Below are positions 33,822-44,017 of a stretch of 50,715 nt of DNA, in pieces. The translations under genes were made by a program, and so were the position numbers. Within the stretch, counting starts at the first letter, position 1. The number at the start of each line of letters is the position of its first letter. A model generated the notes under the pieces. The model was not told where the DNA came from, did not search any database, and was given only the letters and a program-made list of their open reading frames with translations. The DNA lies in NCBI GenBank assembly GCA_019753155.1, contig JAIELG010000033.1, forward strand, positions 1 through 50,715. The letters run 5' to 3'. This stretch comes from Burkholderiales bacterium. GTDB lineage: Bacteria; Pseudomonadota; Gammaproteobacteria; Burkholderiales; JABEVD01.

Positions 33822-34679
33822 ATGCAAATTACACCTGAAACTACAGCGGATCGCTCCATCGGGGCAATTTTAATCGATGCCGGAAAGCTTTCCGTAAAGA
33901 ATGCGGAGCAGATCATACGCCTGCAGAAAACGGAAAGTTTGCGTTTCGGCGAAGCAGGGGTCAAGCTCGGATTGCTCACGGATTCGGATATCCAGTATGC
34001 GCTTGCCAAGCAATACGATTATCCCTATCTGGCGAAGGGCAACGGAGCGGTCTCCGACGAACTCATCGCGGCGTATAATCCGTTCAGCAGGCGCGTGGAA
34101 TCCCTGCGCGCCATGCGCAGCCAGTTGATGCTGAGAAGGTTCACGGGCGAAGCCAGCCACAAGGCGCTGGCTATCGTGAGCCCGGGCCGCGGGGAAGGGC
34201 GCAGTTTCGTGGCGGCCAATCTGGCCATCGTTTTTTCGCAACTCGGAGAGCGTACCCTGCTGATCGATGCGGATCTGCGCAATTCCCGTCAGCACCAACT
34301 CTTCAGGCTGGAAGGGCGCAGCGGTCTTTCCACGGTTCTTGCGGGGCGGAGCGATGCGGGCGCGGTGCAGCGCGTGCCCAACTTCGTTGATCTGTCGGTG
34401 TTGTCGGCGGGTCCCGTTCCGCCCAATCCGCAGGAACTGCTCGGCAGGCAGGCCTTTGGGGGTCTGCTTCGGGATCTGGATTCCGAGTATGATGTCATTC
34501 TGATCGATACGCCTTCCACATCGGATTTTGCCGATGCCCATCTTGTTTCCGCCAGCGCAGGCGCTGCAGCCGTCGTGGTGCGCAAGCATTTCACACGTAT
34601 CGAGCATGTTCGTCGGCAGACGGAAGTCATGAACAGGTCAGGAGTCAAGGTGGTCGGCACCGTGCTGAACGAATTCTGA
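33822..34679 (+). CDS. epsG: EpsG-type chain-length determinant kinase (BY-kinase-like)
   Basis: This 285-residue cytoplasmic ATPase of the Wzc/CapB group would act with EpsF. An N-terminal ~75-residue part (SIGAILIDAGKLSVKNAEQI, RFGEAGVKLGLLTDSDIQYAL) resembles the MshEN/T2SSE_N fold. The kinase domain has a P-loop SPGRGEGRSFVAANLA, Walker A' LLIDADLRN and Walker B DVILIDTPS. The P-loop carries Arg where canonical Walker A has Lys, as I recall for this subfamily. There is no C-terminal tyrosine cluster: the chain ends VVGTVLNEF. This suggests that regulation differs from classical BY-kinases. Confidence 0.88.
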   Translation: MQITPETTADRSIGAILIDAGKLSVKNAEQIIRLQKTESLRFGEAGVKLGLLTDSDIQYALAKQYDYPYLAKGNGAVSDELIAAYNPFSRRVESLRAMRSQLMLRRFTGEASHKALAIVSPGRGEGRSFVAANLAIVFSQLGERTLLIDADLRNSRQHQLFRLEGRSGLSTVLAGRSDAGAVQRVPNFVDLSVLSAGPVPPNPQELLGRQAFGGLLRDLDSEYDVILIDTPSTSDFADAHLVSASAGAAAVVVRKHFTRIEHVRRQTEVMNRSGVKVVGTVLNEF

Positions 34680-34688
34680 TTTCAGCAT

Positions 34689-35561
34689 ATGGCCGTCGTC
34701 GCGGATAACAGATCGATGCCCGGCCTGCAGGCCGGCGTGTCCGTGTGGTGGCCGACGATTCTCGGCTTGCTGGTGTTGTTCGTTCCGACCTATTACAGGC
34801 TTGCGGGCGGCGCGTGGCTCACCGAAGAGCAGTCCCACGGCCCGCTCGTGCTGGTCGCTGTGTTGTGGTTGTTCTGGCGGGATTCGGCGCGTCTGCGGGA
34901 TCTGCGCGAAACTCCGATGCCCATTTCCGGGGCGATCGTCCTGGGCCTGGGTCTGATCCTGTACGTGGTCGGCAGATCGCAGAACGTTCCGGTTTTCGAA
35001 ACCGGGTCCGAAATTCCCATCGTCATCGGGACCATCCTTTTGCTCAGGGGCGGAGCGACGCTCAAGGTGCTTTGGCTCCCGATACTCTATCTGGTTTTTA
35101 TCGTGCCCATTCCGGGCCCGATCCTGGATGCCCTGACTGGGCCGCTCAAGTTCCAGGTGTCCTCCCTTGTAGAGAATTTGTTGTATGCCATGGGCTATCC
35201 TGTTGCAAGAAGCGGCGTCGAGCTTTCCATCGGCCAGTATCAGCTCATGGTTGCGGATGCGTGCTCGGGCCTCTATTCCATGAATTCGCTGACCGCGATG
35301 GGACTCATGTACATCTATATCGTGCAGCATCAGGTCCGCTGGGTCAACTGGATGCTGGTGCTTGCCATCATTCCCATCGCATTTTTCGTCAACGTGTTGC
35401 GCGTGATCGGCATCGTCCTGTTGACTTATTATTTCGGGGAAGCGGTGGGGCAGGGATTCCTGCATAAATTCACGGGATACGCGCTCTTTTTCTGCTCCAT
35501 CCTGATCCTGGTCGCTTTCGACATGTTTCTCGGGATATTTGCCAGGAAGCGAAAATCGTGA
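34689..35561 (+). CDS. xrtB: exosortase B (EpsH-type)
   Basis: This 290-residue multi-pass membrane transpeptidase/protease processes PEP-CTERM proteins in association with EPS production. The catalytic triad expected for exosortases is present: Cys192 in ADACSGLYSM, Arg238 in NVLRVIGI and His259 in GFLHKFTGY. The N-terminal SHGPLVLVAVLWLFWRD element near residue 50 is also typical. Position between epsG and epsI is the standard exosortase B context. The PEP-CTERM protein at the start of the window is a candidate substrate. Its stop overlaps the start of epsI by 4 bp. Confidence 0.95.
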   Translation: MAVVADNRSMPGLQAGVSVWWPTILGLLVLFVPTYYRLAGGAWLTEEQSHGPLVLVAVLWLFWRDSARLRDLRETPMPISGAIVLGLGLILYVVGRSQNVPVFETGSEIPIVIGTILLLRGGATLKVLWLPILYLVFIVPIPGPILDALTGPLKFQVSSLVENLLYAMGYPVARSGVELSIGQYQLMVADACSGLYSMNSLTAMGLMYIYIVQHQVRWVNWMLVLAIIPIAFFVNVLRVIGIVLLTYYFGEAVGQGFLHKFTGYALFFCSILILVAFDMFLGIFARKRKS

Positions 35562-36259
35562 AGATTTCGCTCAGGCACCTTGTCGTCGGCATGGTCATGA
35601 TGGCTTCAGCCGGCGCGGCGGCGATGCTCGCGCCGACCCGTCTTGCCGTCCAGAAGGGGCAGGAGAGGAATTTGGCGAGCCTGATTCCAAAACAATTCGG
35701 AGCGTGGCGCGAGGCGCCCATGGTCGAAGTCAGCCAGATTTCCAATACGGTTCCGGGCGCGGGGGATGCGATTTACGACCAGACGCTGATGCGCAATTAT
35801 ATCGGGCCGCATGGGGAATTCGTCATGGTGGCTGTCGCCTATGGGGTGAGGCAGAACGATCAACTGAAAGTGCACAGGCCGGAAGTGTGTTATTCGGCGC
35901 AGGGGTTTCAGGTCATGCAATCGAGGTCGGAGGCCATCCATGCGGGGGCCTCTTCTTTTCCTGTCACCCGGCTGGTCACGCGCAACGGGGCCAGGGTCGA
36001 GCCTGTCACGTACTGGATCAGGATAGGCGACGAAGTCATGCGCGGAGGAATGCATCAGAGGCTGGCTGTCATCAAGGCCGGCCTCATGGGAACCATTTCG
36101 GACGGCCTGCTGTTTCGTGTATCCACCATAGTCAATTCCGAATCCCAGGGCGATCAGGCGTTCAGGATCGAGGACGAGTTTCTTGCCGGATTGCTGGGCA
36201 GCATGGGTCAGGGAAACAGGAATTTCCTGATCGGGACGAAGCCTGAAAATGGAAAATGA
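35558..36259 (+). CDS. epsI: EpsI family protein (DUF3485)
   Basis: This 233-residue protein with an N-terminal signal/anchor (HLVVGMVMMASAGAAAML) belongs to the EpsI family that accompanies exosortases, sometimes as a fused C-terminal domain. Family features are LIPKQFGAWRE, a YGVRQNDQLKVHRPEVCYSAQGF block with the conserved HRPE.CY, and TYWIRIGDEVMRGGMHQRL. Its exact role is unknown; it is thought to assist PEP-CTERM processing or EPS assembly. It is translationally coupled to xrtB and overlaps the next gene by 11 bp. Confidence 0.92.
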   Translation: MKISLRHLVVGMVMMASAGAAAMLAPTRLAVQKGQERNLASLIPKQFGAWREAPMVEVSQISNTVPGAGDAIYDQTLMRNYIGPHGEFVMVAVAYGVRQNDQLKVHRPEVCYSAQGFQVMQSRSEAIHAGASSFPVTRLVTRNGARVEPVTYWIRIGDEVMRGGMHQRLAVIKAGLMGTISDGLLFRVSTIVNSESQGDQAFRIEDEFLAGLLGSMGQGNRNFLIGTKPENGK

Positions 36260-37175
36260 TATTCTGCTTTCCATCATCATAGTCAATTACAACGGCAGGC
36301 ATTTCCTTGCGGATTGCCTGGAATCGATTGCGACTCATGTTTCGTGCAGGCATGAAGTCATTCTGGTGGATAACGCATCTTCGGATGGAAGCTGCGATTT
36401 CATGCGTCAACGGTATCCCAGGATCCGCCTTGTAGAGAGTCCAGTCAATACGGGGTTTACCGGGGGCAATAATTTGGGCGCCAGATATGCGCAGGGGCGC
36501 ATCCTGTTTCTGCTCAACAACGATACGAAACTCTCCTCCGACATCGGTCCGATACTGAGCGAATTCGACGACGATACGCTCGGGGTGTTGGGATGCAGAT
36601 TATTCTACGGCGATGGCAGGCAGCAATGGTCATACGGTTATGAGCATACGCCTGCCAGACTGGTTTTTTCATGGCTAGGATTGGGGGGTATTGCCGCTAT
36701 CCCGAACTGGTTTCGCAGGCAGCAAATGGATCCCGATGCATATGGGGCGCCTCACCGGAATGTGGATTGGGTATCAGGGGCTGCCTTGTTGACGCCTAAG
36801 GTACTGTGGGGTCGTTTGGCTGGTCTCGATGAGGGCTATTTCATGTATATAGAGGATGTGGATTATTGCCGACGGGTAAGGGATGCAGGTTACAGGGTGG
36901 CCTATTCCCCCGGCGCCGAAGTGATCCATTATGAAGGGGCCGGCAGGCCGTGGCTCGGCGGCAAGGCGCTCAAGTATTCCATGCAATCCTATATCCGGTA
37001 CACTCGAAAATTCCATAGCCCTCTTGCCGTTTTGCTGTTGAGAGTATCCCTTGTGATGGTGATGTTTTGCCGTTCCCTTGTCTATGCCGTGATTTCCTTG
37101 TTTTCGGGATCGGCATTATGGGAAGACAAGCGCAAGGCTTATCTGGAAGCGTCTTTGATTTTATGTAAAAAATGA
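36249..37175 (+). CDS. family 2 glycosyltransferase
   Basis: This 308-residue GT-A glycosyltransferase resembles rhamnosyl/GlcNAc transferases: SIIIVNYNGRHFLADCLESI, EVILVDNASSDGSCDFM, and SPVNTGFTGGNNLGAR. The DxD-like LLNNDT and the acceptor-site motif GLDEGYFMYIEDVDYCRRVRD follow. A C-terminal hydrophobic segment (~265-290) could attach it to the membrane. It would add a sugar to the lipid-linked EPS repeat unit. The specific donor cannot be told. It overlaps epsI; the 169-bp gap after it is AT-rich at its start and shows no gene. Confidence 0.9.
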   Translation: MENDILLSIIIVNYNGRHFLADCLESIATHVSCRHEVILVDNASSDGSCDFMRQRYPRIRLVESPVNTGFTGGNNLGARYAQGRILFLLNNDTKLSSDIGPILSEFDDDTLGVLGCRLFYGDGRQQWSYGYEHTPARLVFSWLGLGGIAAIPNWFRRQQMDPDAYGAPHRNVDWVSGAALLTPKVLWGRLAGLDEGYFMYIEDVDYCRRVRDAGYRVAYSPGAEVIHYEGAGRPWLGGKALKYSMQSYIRYTRKFHSPLAVLLLRVSLVMVMFCRSLVYAVISLFSGSALWEDKRKAYLEASLILCKK

Positions 37176-37344
37176 TGTTTTAATTAATAACATATTGTTT
37201 TTGAACTGATTTTATACGGCATCTTCGCGGATAAATTTATGGGTCGATTGACTGGGGGCTGGGTCGGTGGCAAAACGATGGGGTTTTTGAAGGATGATTC
37301 TGTGGTTCGAGTGAACCCCTGCATTGAATATGACTGGAGCGCCA

Positions 37345-38442
37345 ATGAGAATCGGCGTTGACTGTCATGTACTGTCAGGCATGTTTCAGGGGAGCCGAAC
37401 GTACATATCGAATCTGTATCGGGCGATACAGGGGTTGCGCCCGGCCCACGATTTCGTTTTTTTGGGCCACTGGGATCAGGGGAAATACTTCGGGGAAGAT
37501 AGCGTTCATGTCGAATATCTGTCCGAGTCGCGCTGGAAAAGGCTGACTTATCAGACTGCGCCCCTGGTGGAGCGATACAGGCTGGATGTGTTTCACAGCA
37601 ATTATATTTCACCGCTTGTGCTGCCGGCAAAGCCTCTTGTGACGATACACGACGTGCTTTTCGAGACCCATCCGCAATTCTTCGACAGATCCGAAGTCAT
37701 CAGGAACAAGTTGCTGATCAGGCATTCGGCCAAGCGGGCGAGGCAGATCCATACCGTATCGGAATATTCCCGCCGGGCATTGATCGATATTTACAAAATT
37801 CCGGAGGATTCGGTTTTCGTCGTTCCGGATGGAGTTGATCTCGACAGGTTTTCACCCCGACCTGATTGCTCTGCTTCCGATCGGGTTTTCGGAAAATATG
37901 GGGTCAGGGATTACATTCTTTCCGTGGGAAGACTGGAGCCGCGCAAGAATCATGTAAAATTGCTGCAAGCCTATGCGCTTCTGAAATCGCAGGAAGGGGA
38001 AACCGGTCCGCTGGTTGTCGTCGGGCAAAAGGATTTCGGCTTTCAGGGCCTGTTCGACACGATAGCCAGGCTCAAGTTGCAGGATGACGTGAAAATACTG
38101 GAATCGGTCAGCGATGAGCTTTTGCCTGACATGTATCGTGCGGCGCGCATGTTCGTTTACCCGTCTTTTGCCGAAGGATTCGGAATTCCGCCGCTGGAAG
38201 CGATGGCTTGCGCAATCCCGGTGGTGTCTTCGAATACATCGGCCATGCCCGAGGTGGCGGGAAACGCCTGCCTTCTTGTAAGCCCGGATTCTGTGGAAGA
38301 CATCGCGCAGGCTATGCTTGCCGTCATTTCCGATCCGGTTCTGGCCGGAAAGCTTGCTCTCGACGGGCGAAAGCAGGCGGAAAACTGGACCTGGAAGCAT
38401 GCTGCGGAGCGCTATTTGAGTGCGGTCGCAGCGCTTGAATAA
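37345..38442 (+). CDS. family 4 glycosyltransferase
   Basis: This ~365-residue GT-B enzyme has an N-terminal domain with IGVDCHVLSG and the LDVFHSNYISP element. Its C-terminal nucleotide-sugar domain has YILSVGRLEPRKNH and the donor-binding E-x7-E motif in PSFAEGFGIPPLEAMA, followed by VVSSNTSAMPEVAG. I prefer ATG 37345 because GGAG lies 5 nt upstream and the beta strand MRIGVDCHV follows at once. ATG 37330 and TTG 37324 are alternatives. It resembles mannosyl/glucosyltransferases of EPS pathways. Confidence 0.9.
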   Translation: MRIGVDCHVLSGMFQGSRTYISNLYRAIQGLRPAHDFVFLGHWDQGKYFGEDSVHVEYLSESRWKRLTYQTAPLVERYRLDVFHSNYISPLVLPAKPLVTIHDVLFETHPQFFDRSEVIRNKLLIRHSAKRARQIHTVSEYSRRALIDIYKIPEDSVFVVPDGVDLDRFSPRPDCSASDRVFGKYGVRDYILSVGRLEPRKNHVKLLQAYALLKSQEGETGPLVVVGQKDFGFQGLFDTIARLKLQDDVKILESVSDELLPDMYRAARMFVYPSFAEGFGIPPLEAMACAIPVVSSNTSAMPEVAGNACLLVSPDSVEDIAQAMLAVISDPVLAGKLALDGRKQAENWTWKHAAERYLSAVAALE

Positions 38443-38501
38443 CAATGTTGTCCATCGTATTTTTGTCATGAATTTCCGGGAAAATGTAGGGTCAACCGAA
38501 A

Positions 38502-39815
38502 ATGGGGAAGTCATTGAATAATACTTCTGTTGCGATGGCGGATGAGGTGGGCTACGGGAAGGTGCTCTGGCCTTCCGTGCTGCTGTTCATTTACATACTG
38601 CTGCCCGAGATACTTGCCGTCGGATTCGAGACTTTTCTTTTTCTGTGTTTCCTCCTTTTCGTGGCGATCTGGTGGATCGCCTCGCGCGAAAAATTTCCGG
38701 CCGACATTCCCCATTTCATCGGCCCGCTGGGTTTGATCCTGTTTGTCGGGCTGCTTGGGGTGGAAGGGCATGAAGGATACGATGTCGCAAAGGACGTGTG
38801 GTATGTCACGAACGCTGCGCTTTCGATGATCGTGGGGTATGTGTTGATGCTGAACATGCGCGATTTGAGCCGGTTTTTCAGGGTGTTCGTGATTGCATCC
38901 ACTATCATCGCCATATTCTATTTGCGGCCTTTCGTAATGTACCCCTGGCTTCTGGATCTCAATTTCTCTGTTTTGCGGAAGTTGTCGGGCGGAGGACCCA
39001 TGGCGCCCTGTGTGGCGCTTGGCGTATTGCTGGCGGCGCGCATGGGCGGGATCAGGCTTTTCGAAAAGAGCACCTGCTTGTTTTATCTGGCTGTTGCATT
39101 ATGTTCGGCTGCGGTTATTCTGACCTATTCCAGGACCGAACTGGTGATGGTATCCCTGTTTGCGCTGACGGTTTTCGGCTGGGTTCAATTCACCAGCCGC
39201 AGGCGGGTCGTGCTGTTGATTGCGGGAATGGCCTCTTTGGTCGTCATCGGAATGTCGTTGCCTGTCGCACAGGAAATCGGGTGGAATGCAACCTTGATCG
39301 ACAAGGCTCTGTATTCCCTTCAGGAAATGCGGGTCATGAATTACGTTTCGCTGGCCAGCATCAACGAGCACTGGCGCGGATACGAAACCTTGCGCGCGCT
39401 GTACACCTATTCGCTGGGTACGCCTTTGCAATACCTCATAGGGGGCGGTTTCGGAACGAACGTGGATCTTGGATTCTTTATCAATTTAGGCGGCGAACGC
39501 ATGCGATTTGCGCCGATATTGCACAACGGTTACATGTATCTCCTGGTCAAGACGGGGATGGTCGGATTGTTTTTCTATCTGCTGCTGCTTTACAGGGTGA
39601 CGCGCAGGGGAACTCTGCTCAGCTTTTCGCAGCGCATGGACGTGAAGTATTGCGGGCGCCTGATCGTCGGACTGAGCCTGTCATTCGTGGCCACTACTTT
39701 TGTGATTGCGGGGATGTTCAACAAATCAGGCATGTTGACAGCCTCGCTTTTGTTGGGCGCATTGCTGGCATATGGCTCGATTTCGGAAAAAGAAGCTGCT
39801 TGGAAGAGAGTATGA
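38502..39815 (+). CDS. O-antigen ligase/polymerase-like membrane protein (Wzy candidate)
   Basis: This 437-residue protein has about 10-11 hydrophobic helices. The conserved Wzy_C-type features are AVILTYSRTELVMVSLFAL before a large periplasmic loop, and FAPILHNGYMYLLVKTGMVGLFFYL after it (residues ~195-215 and ~340-370). In an EPS cluster with a flippase and no separate polymerase, this is the most likely repeat-unit polymerase. Its TGA overlaps the ATG of the next gene (ATGA). Confidence 0.85.
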   Translation: MGKSLNNTSVAMADEVGYGKVLWPSVLLFIYILLPEILAVGFETFLFLCFLLFVAIWWIASREKFPADIPHFIGPLGLILFVGLLGVEGHEGYDVAKDVWYVTNAALSMIVGYVLMLNMRDLSRFFRVFVIASTIIAIFYLRPFVMYPWLLDLNFSVLRKLSGGGPMAPCVALGVLLAARMGGIRLFEKSTCLFYLAVALCSAAVILTYSRTELVMVSLFALTVFGWVQFTSRRRVVLLIAGMASLVVIGMSLPVAQEIGWNATLIDKALYSLQEMRVMNYVSLASINEHWRGYETLRALYTYSLGTPLQYLIGGGFGTNVDLGFFINLGGERMRFAPILHNGYMYLLVKTGMVGLFFYLLLLYRVTRRGTLLSFSQRMDVKYCGRLIVGLSLSFVATTFVIAGMFNKSGMLTASLLLGALLAYGSISEKEAAWKRV

Positions 39816-40867
39816 ACTATCTGTTTTTGCTGATGTTCCTATGCTGCGCATCCGTACAGGCCGGTGATGTTCCGCCGAACTGGCCTTGGCGCGGAATGGC
39901 GATCGAATCAAATGGCGGGGATAACGATACCATGGAAATTGCCAGGCTGGCGAAACTCCATGTCAATGCGGTCGAGCTGATGTTAACCATCCGCAGTACT
40001 GCGCAGTATGGCCCAATGACGCCAGAGGCGGCATTGGATACGAATCTGATGTGGGCGGACCGCATGCTGGATGCCTGCAAGCAGCATGGCATGGTGGGCA
40101 TCATCACGTTCTCGGATATGCTGATCGATCCCGAGCTCCCTCCTGCGGATTCTCCGGATTTTTGGGGTAATCCGCAAAGGCTGGCCGAAGCTGCGAATCT
40201 GGTCGGAAAATTGGCGCAGCACTTCAAATCGAGAGGAAATGAGCTGGGGGCTTACGAAATTCTGAGCGAACCTCTGGTCCGGCGTCCTCCCGACATCCAG
40301 GAAACCCCGCGCCAATGGCCTCAGTTTCGCGATGAAATCATCAGGAAAATAAGGAAATCCGATCCGAACCGTTATGTCATCCTCACGCCAGGCTTCGGCG
40401 GGGAGTCATCGAGCTACCAGGATTTCAAGCCGCTTCCTTTTGGCCATATTATTTATGGCGTCCATGTATACAACCCCCATGGCTATTCCCATCAGGGGTT
40501 GTATGACTTTCCCCGCGGTATGTCTTATCCTGCCCAGTTTGACAGGCATACGCTGGAGGGCAACATGAAATATCTGATCGATTTCAAGGATAAATACCAT
40601 GCCCTGATCTATGTCGGAGAATTCAGCGCAGTCCGCTGGGCGCCCGGCGCCAACCAGTATGTATCGGATCTGATCGATCTGTTCGATAAGCACGGGTTCA
40701 GTTGGATGTACTTCTGTTATAACAGCTATCATGCCTGGAGCCCTTTCTACGATGAGCAGTATGTCGCAAAAGATGAGTCTCCATCGCCTCAGTCATGGGT
40801 GGGATTCGGGTCGAAAAGATGGGCTGTCCTGAAGCAGGCTTTCAGCAGGAACGGGCTTGAACGGTGA
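39812..40867 (+). CDS. exported GH5-like glycoside hydrolase
   Basis: This 351-residue protein has a signal peptide ending CCASVQA, followed by a (beta/alpha)8-type hydrolase of the GH5/cellulase group. Motifs are [21 protein letters not shown], a candidate acid/base in [11 protein letters not shown] (E of SEP, in place of the usual NEP), [12 protein letters not shown], and a candidate nucleophile in [13 protein letters not shown]. Both catalytic glutamates are thus visible. Located between the polymerase and wecB and overlapping both neighbours, it is likely an EPS-editing or -releasing hydrolase, comparable in role to hydrolases of alginate or Pel clusters. Confidence 0.82.
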   Translation: MNYLFLLMFLCCASVQAGDVPPNWPWRGMAIESNGGDNDTMEIARLAKLHVNAVELMLTIRSTAQYGPMTPEAALDTNLMWADRMLDACKQHGMVGIITFSDMLIDPELPPADSPDFWGNPQRLAEAANLVGKLAQHFKSRGNELGAYEILSEPLVRRPPDIQETPRQWPQFRDEIIRKIRKSDPNRYVILTPGFGGESSSYQDFKPLPFGHIIYGVHVYNPHGYSHQGLYDFPRGMSYPAQFDRHTLEGNMKYLIDFKDKYHALIYVGEFSAVRWAPGANQYVSDLIDLFDKHGFSWMYFCYNSYHAWSPFYDEQYVAKDESPSPQSWVGFGSKRWAVLKQAFSRNGLER

Positions 40868-42015
40868 AGTTTGGTCCCTCCTGTGCGGCAATCGATAAGA
40901 TTCTACTCGTCTTCGGAACCCGACCGGAAGCCATAAAAATGGCGCCCCTTGTGCGGTCTCTGAGGGAGAGCGGGCTCTGGGAAGTGAAGGTTTGCGTGAC
41001 CGCTCAGCATAGGCAGATGCTCGATCAGGTGCTGACATTGTTCGGGATTGTCCCTGATTTCGATCTGGATCTGATGAAGCCGGGCCAGGATCTGACCGGC
41101 ATCACCAGCAGCGTCTTGACTGGCATGCGCGACGTATTGAGTCAGTGGAGGCCGGACCTGATGTTCGTGCATGGCGATACTACCACAGCGATGGCAGCCG
41201 GTCTGGCTGCCTTTTATGCAAAAATTCCGGTCGCTCATGTCGAAGCCGGACTCAGAACGAATAATATTCACTCTCCATGGCCGGAGGAGATGAACAGGAG
41301 AATGGTGGGACGCATTGCATCGCTGCATTTCGCGCCCACGGAAATTGCCAGAACCAATCTGCTGACGGAAGGCTGCGAGGACGAGTCCATCTTCGTGACC
41401 GGCAACACGGTTATCGATGCGTTGTTGAGTGTGGCGGGAAGGATCAATGCCGATATGGCGCTCAACCAAGAGCTAAGGGAGCGTTTCACATTTCTTCGGG
41501 AAGATAAGCGTCTGATACTGGTTACAGGGCATAGGCGGGAAAATTTTGGCCGAGGCTTCGAGGATATATGCAAAGCACTGCGCGAAATTGCCGGGCGGGA
41601 TGACGTGGAAATAGTCTACCCGGTCCACCTCAACCCGAACGTGCAGGAGCCGGTCAATCGTTTGCTGGATGGTTTCGGCAATATCCATTTGATCGAACCG
41701 CAGGATTATCTCCCCTTTGTTTATCTCATGAACAGAGCCTATCTGTTGCTGACCGATTCGGGAGGGATTCAGGAGGAAGCGCCTTCGTTGGGCAAGCCCG
41801 TGTTGGTCATGCGCGATACCACGGAACGGCCGGAGGCTGTTTTGGCCGGCACGGTCAAGTTGGTGGGAACTGACGCTGTGTGCATTGTCTCCGAAACAAT
41901 CCGTTTGCTGACCGATATGAAATCATATCAATGCATGTCTCATGCCCATAACCCCTACGGAGATGGATTGGCATCTTCCAGAATCTGCAAGATCATCCAG
42001 GAATTGGCTTGGTGA
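40864..42015 (+). CDS. wecB: UDP-N-acetylglucosamine 2-epimerase
   Basis: This 383-residue non-hydrolysing epimerase would convert UDP-GlcNAc to UDP-ManNAc. Signature blocks are [56 protein letters not shown] and [18 protein letters not shown]. The active-site residues of the family (Asp in HGDT, Glu in EAGLR, His in GHRREN) are all present. GTG start overlaps the hydrolase gene by 4 bp. It implies ManNAc or a derivative in the polymer. Confidence 0.95.
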   Translation: MKFGPSCAAIDKILLVFGTRPEAIKMAPLVRSLRESGLWEVKVCVTAQHRQMLDQVLTLFGIVPDFDLDLMKPGQDLTGITSSVLTGMRDVLSQWRPDLMFVHGDTTTAMAAGLAAFYAKIPVAHVEAGLRTNNIHSPWPEEMNRRMVGRIASLHFAPTEIARTNLLTEGCEDESIFVTGNTVIDALLSVAGRINADMALNQELRERFTFLREDKRLILVTGHRRENFGRGFEDICKALREIAGRDDVEIVYPVHLNPNVQEPVNRLLDGFGNIHLIEPQDYLPFVYLMNRAYLLLTDSGGIQEEAPSLGKPVLVMRDTTERPEAVLAGTVKLVGTDAVCIVSETIRLLTDMKSYQCMSHAHNPYGDGLASSRICKIIQELAW

Positions 42016-43304
42016 GGGCGACCGTCGCGCGGTACTGGGCGATTCCGCTGCTTCGGCGTTTGTTCGTCGGCGCTACCTGGAGTGTTGTGGGGGCAGGTTT
42101 TTCGCGCTTGATGGCGCTGGCAAGTACTGTCGTACTTGCCAGATTGCTTGGCGTGGTGGATTTCGGTCAATTGATGATACTGCAAAGTACCTTGGGCATG
42201 TTTGGCGTATTTGCCGGGTTGGGCCTTGGGGTCGTCGCAACCAAATTTGCCGCAGAACTCAAGCTGCGGGATCCTCTGCGTTTGGGGCAAATCCTAGGTT
42301 TGGTGCAGCGTATGGCGGTTATCGGCGGCCTGCTGATTTCCATTGCTTTAGCCCTGGGTTCGAATGCCATTGCAACCCATATTATCCATATTTCGCATCT
42401 TGCAGGAATGATTGCACTGGCATCGGTGTCTGTCGTTTTTGTGACATTGGATGGCTATAACAATTCAGCCCTGCTGGGGTTCGAGGCGATAAAACAAAGC
42501 GTTTCAGGCACTTTCGCGGCAGGCTTGCTGTCTATCCCGCTTTCCATAGCGCTTACCTGGTTTTACGGACTGCAAGGTGCTGTTGCTGGAATAGTGCTGG
42601 CATCCATATTGCAATGGGCTGTCAGTCATTGGGTGCTGGCTCAGGTTCTGGAGCGACATGGCATCAAGCGTGAGCGTCCAAGCTTGATGGAGTGGAAAGT
42701 ATTGCGGGATTGCGCTTTGCCTTCCCTGCTCGGTGGCGTGATGGTTGCACCCGTGCATTGGCTATGCCAGGTGCTGCTCGTCAATACAGCCAATGGCGTT
42801 GTCGAAATGGGGGTTCTGGGCGTTGCTCTTCAATGGTTCCAGGCGGTTTATTTCCTGCCGCTTGCGTTTGGCCGCATCGTTCTGCCGGTGATGACCGACG
42901 TTATTGCCAACGGGCAAAATCGGCACGCCGACATCGTGCTAAAATCCGCGATATTGGCAAACGCCGTCGTCGCGCTGCCGGTTGCTCTGGCGATCGGGCT
43001 ATTGAGCCACTGGATCATGCATATGTATGGTGTTACCCATGCCGGCGGCTGGTTGGTGCTGTCGCTCATGGTTGCCGCCGCGACCGTATCTGCGCTCTGC
43101 GCCCCGGTAGGACAGGTCCTGGTGGCAAAAGGCAGGATTTGGCATGGATGGGTGATGAATTTTGGCTGGGCAGTCGTCTACATCGGGATGAGCTATTTCC
43201 TGCTCGGTTTTGGCGCTGCCGGGGTGGCAGGAGGCTTGCTTGTGGCCTATATCGTGCATACAACATGGGTTTCCGCCTGGGTGTTGCGGAATTTCAAGCG
43301 TTGA
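42012..43304 (+). CDS. Wzx-like polysaccharide flippase
   Basis: This 430-residue protein has about 12 hydrophobic helices and an N-terminal [25 protein letters not shown] signature typical of the MATE/MVF-type polysaccharide flippases. It should flip the lipid-linked repeat unit to the periplasm. GTG 42012 overlaps the wecB stop by 4 bp; TTG 42009 is a less likely alternative. Together with the polymerase, EpsF and EpsE it gives a full Wzx/Wzy-dependent export route. Confidence 0.88.
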   Translation: MRATVARYWAIPLLRRLFVGATWSVVGAGFSRLMALASTVVLARLLGVVDFGQLMILQSTLGMFGVFAGLGLGVVATKFAAELKLRDPLRLGQILGLVQRMAVIGGLLISIALALGSNAIATHIIHISHLAGMIALASVSVVFVTLDGYNNSALLGFEAIKQSVSGTFAAGLLSIPLSIALTWFYGLQGAVAGIVLASILQWAVSHWVLAQVLERHGIKRERPSLMEWKVLRDCALPSLLGGVMVAPVHWLCQVLLVNTANGVVEMGVLGVALQWFQAVYFLPLAFGRIVLPVMTDVIANGQNRHADIVLKSAILANAVVALPVALAIGLLSHWIMHMYGVTHAGGWLVLSLMVAAATVSALCAPVGQVLVAKGRIWHGWVMNFGWAVVYIGMSYFLLGFGAAGVAGGLLVAYIVHTTWVSAWVLRNFKR

Positions 43305-43334
43305 TTTGAGCATGGAGAAATTGGCGATTTCACG

Positions 43335-43997
43335 ATGAAACTGGAAAAAAACATCAACACGGTAGATTACTGGGATATGCGTTTCGGCACTGGCGATTGG
43401 GCTGAGAAAGGCGGATTTACCCAAACCCGGCTGTTCGCGGAAGCACAGTTGCCGTTTTTGCGCATCCCATCGGATTTCAATGGAAGCATTTGCGATTTTG
43501 GTTGCGGTGCGGGTGACGCTTTTCCCGTATATCATCGGGCCTGGCCGCAGGCCAAATTGATGGGCATCGATTTTTCGGCAGCGGCTATCCGGTTATGCGC
43601 AGAGCGTTCCGGGCATGTGGCAGAGTTTGCATGTGGAGATATCAGCGCAGTGCCTGAAGTGGATATCGTCATTTGTTCCAATGTTCTTGAGCACCTTGAC
43701 GATGACTCGGGTGTGGTGGGGCAACTCTTGAAGAAATGCAAAACGTTATACGTGATCGTGCCTTTCGAGGAGCAACCTTTATCCAGTGAGCATATTCGGG
43801 CCTATGGTAAAGACTCATTCTCGATTTTTGTCCCGGAACGGAAAGTCGTTTTTTTAGCCAGAGGATGGAGTTCCTTCGGCTGGCGTCTTTATTGGGATAT
43901 TTATCTGAAAAACATGGCCAGACTACTGCTGGGCCGACAGCTTTATCGTCAAAGGAAACAGATCCTGTTCGAGTTCAGTGGGCAGCAGTCGCGTTAA
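43335..43997 (+). CDS. class I SAM-dependent methyltransferase
   Basis: This 220-residue protein has motif I ICDFGCGAGDAFPV (~52-65) for S-adenosylmethionine binding, motif II MGIDFSAAAIRLC and the VVICSNVLEHLDD-like motif III (DIVICSNVLEHLDDD). The C-terminal part has basic/aromatic residues (FGWRLYWDIYLKNMARLLLG). It probably methylates a sugar or the non-reducing end of the polymer. AT content rises from here to the end of the next gene. Confidence 0.85.
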   Translation: MKLEKNINTVDYWDMRFGTGDWAEKGGFTQTRLFAEAQLPFLRIPSDFNGSICDFGCGAGDAFPVYHRAWPQAKLMGIDFSAAAIRLCAERSGHVAEFACGDISAVPEVDIVICSNVLEHLDDDSGVVGQLLKKCKTLYVIVPFEEQPLSSEHIRAYGKDSFSIFVPERKVVFLARGWSSFGWRLYWDIYLKNMARLLLGRQLYRQRKQILFEFSGQQSR

Positions 43998-44017
43998 TTT
44001 ACTATTGAAAAATTACC

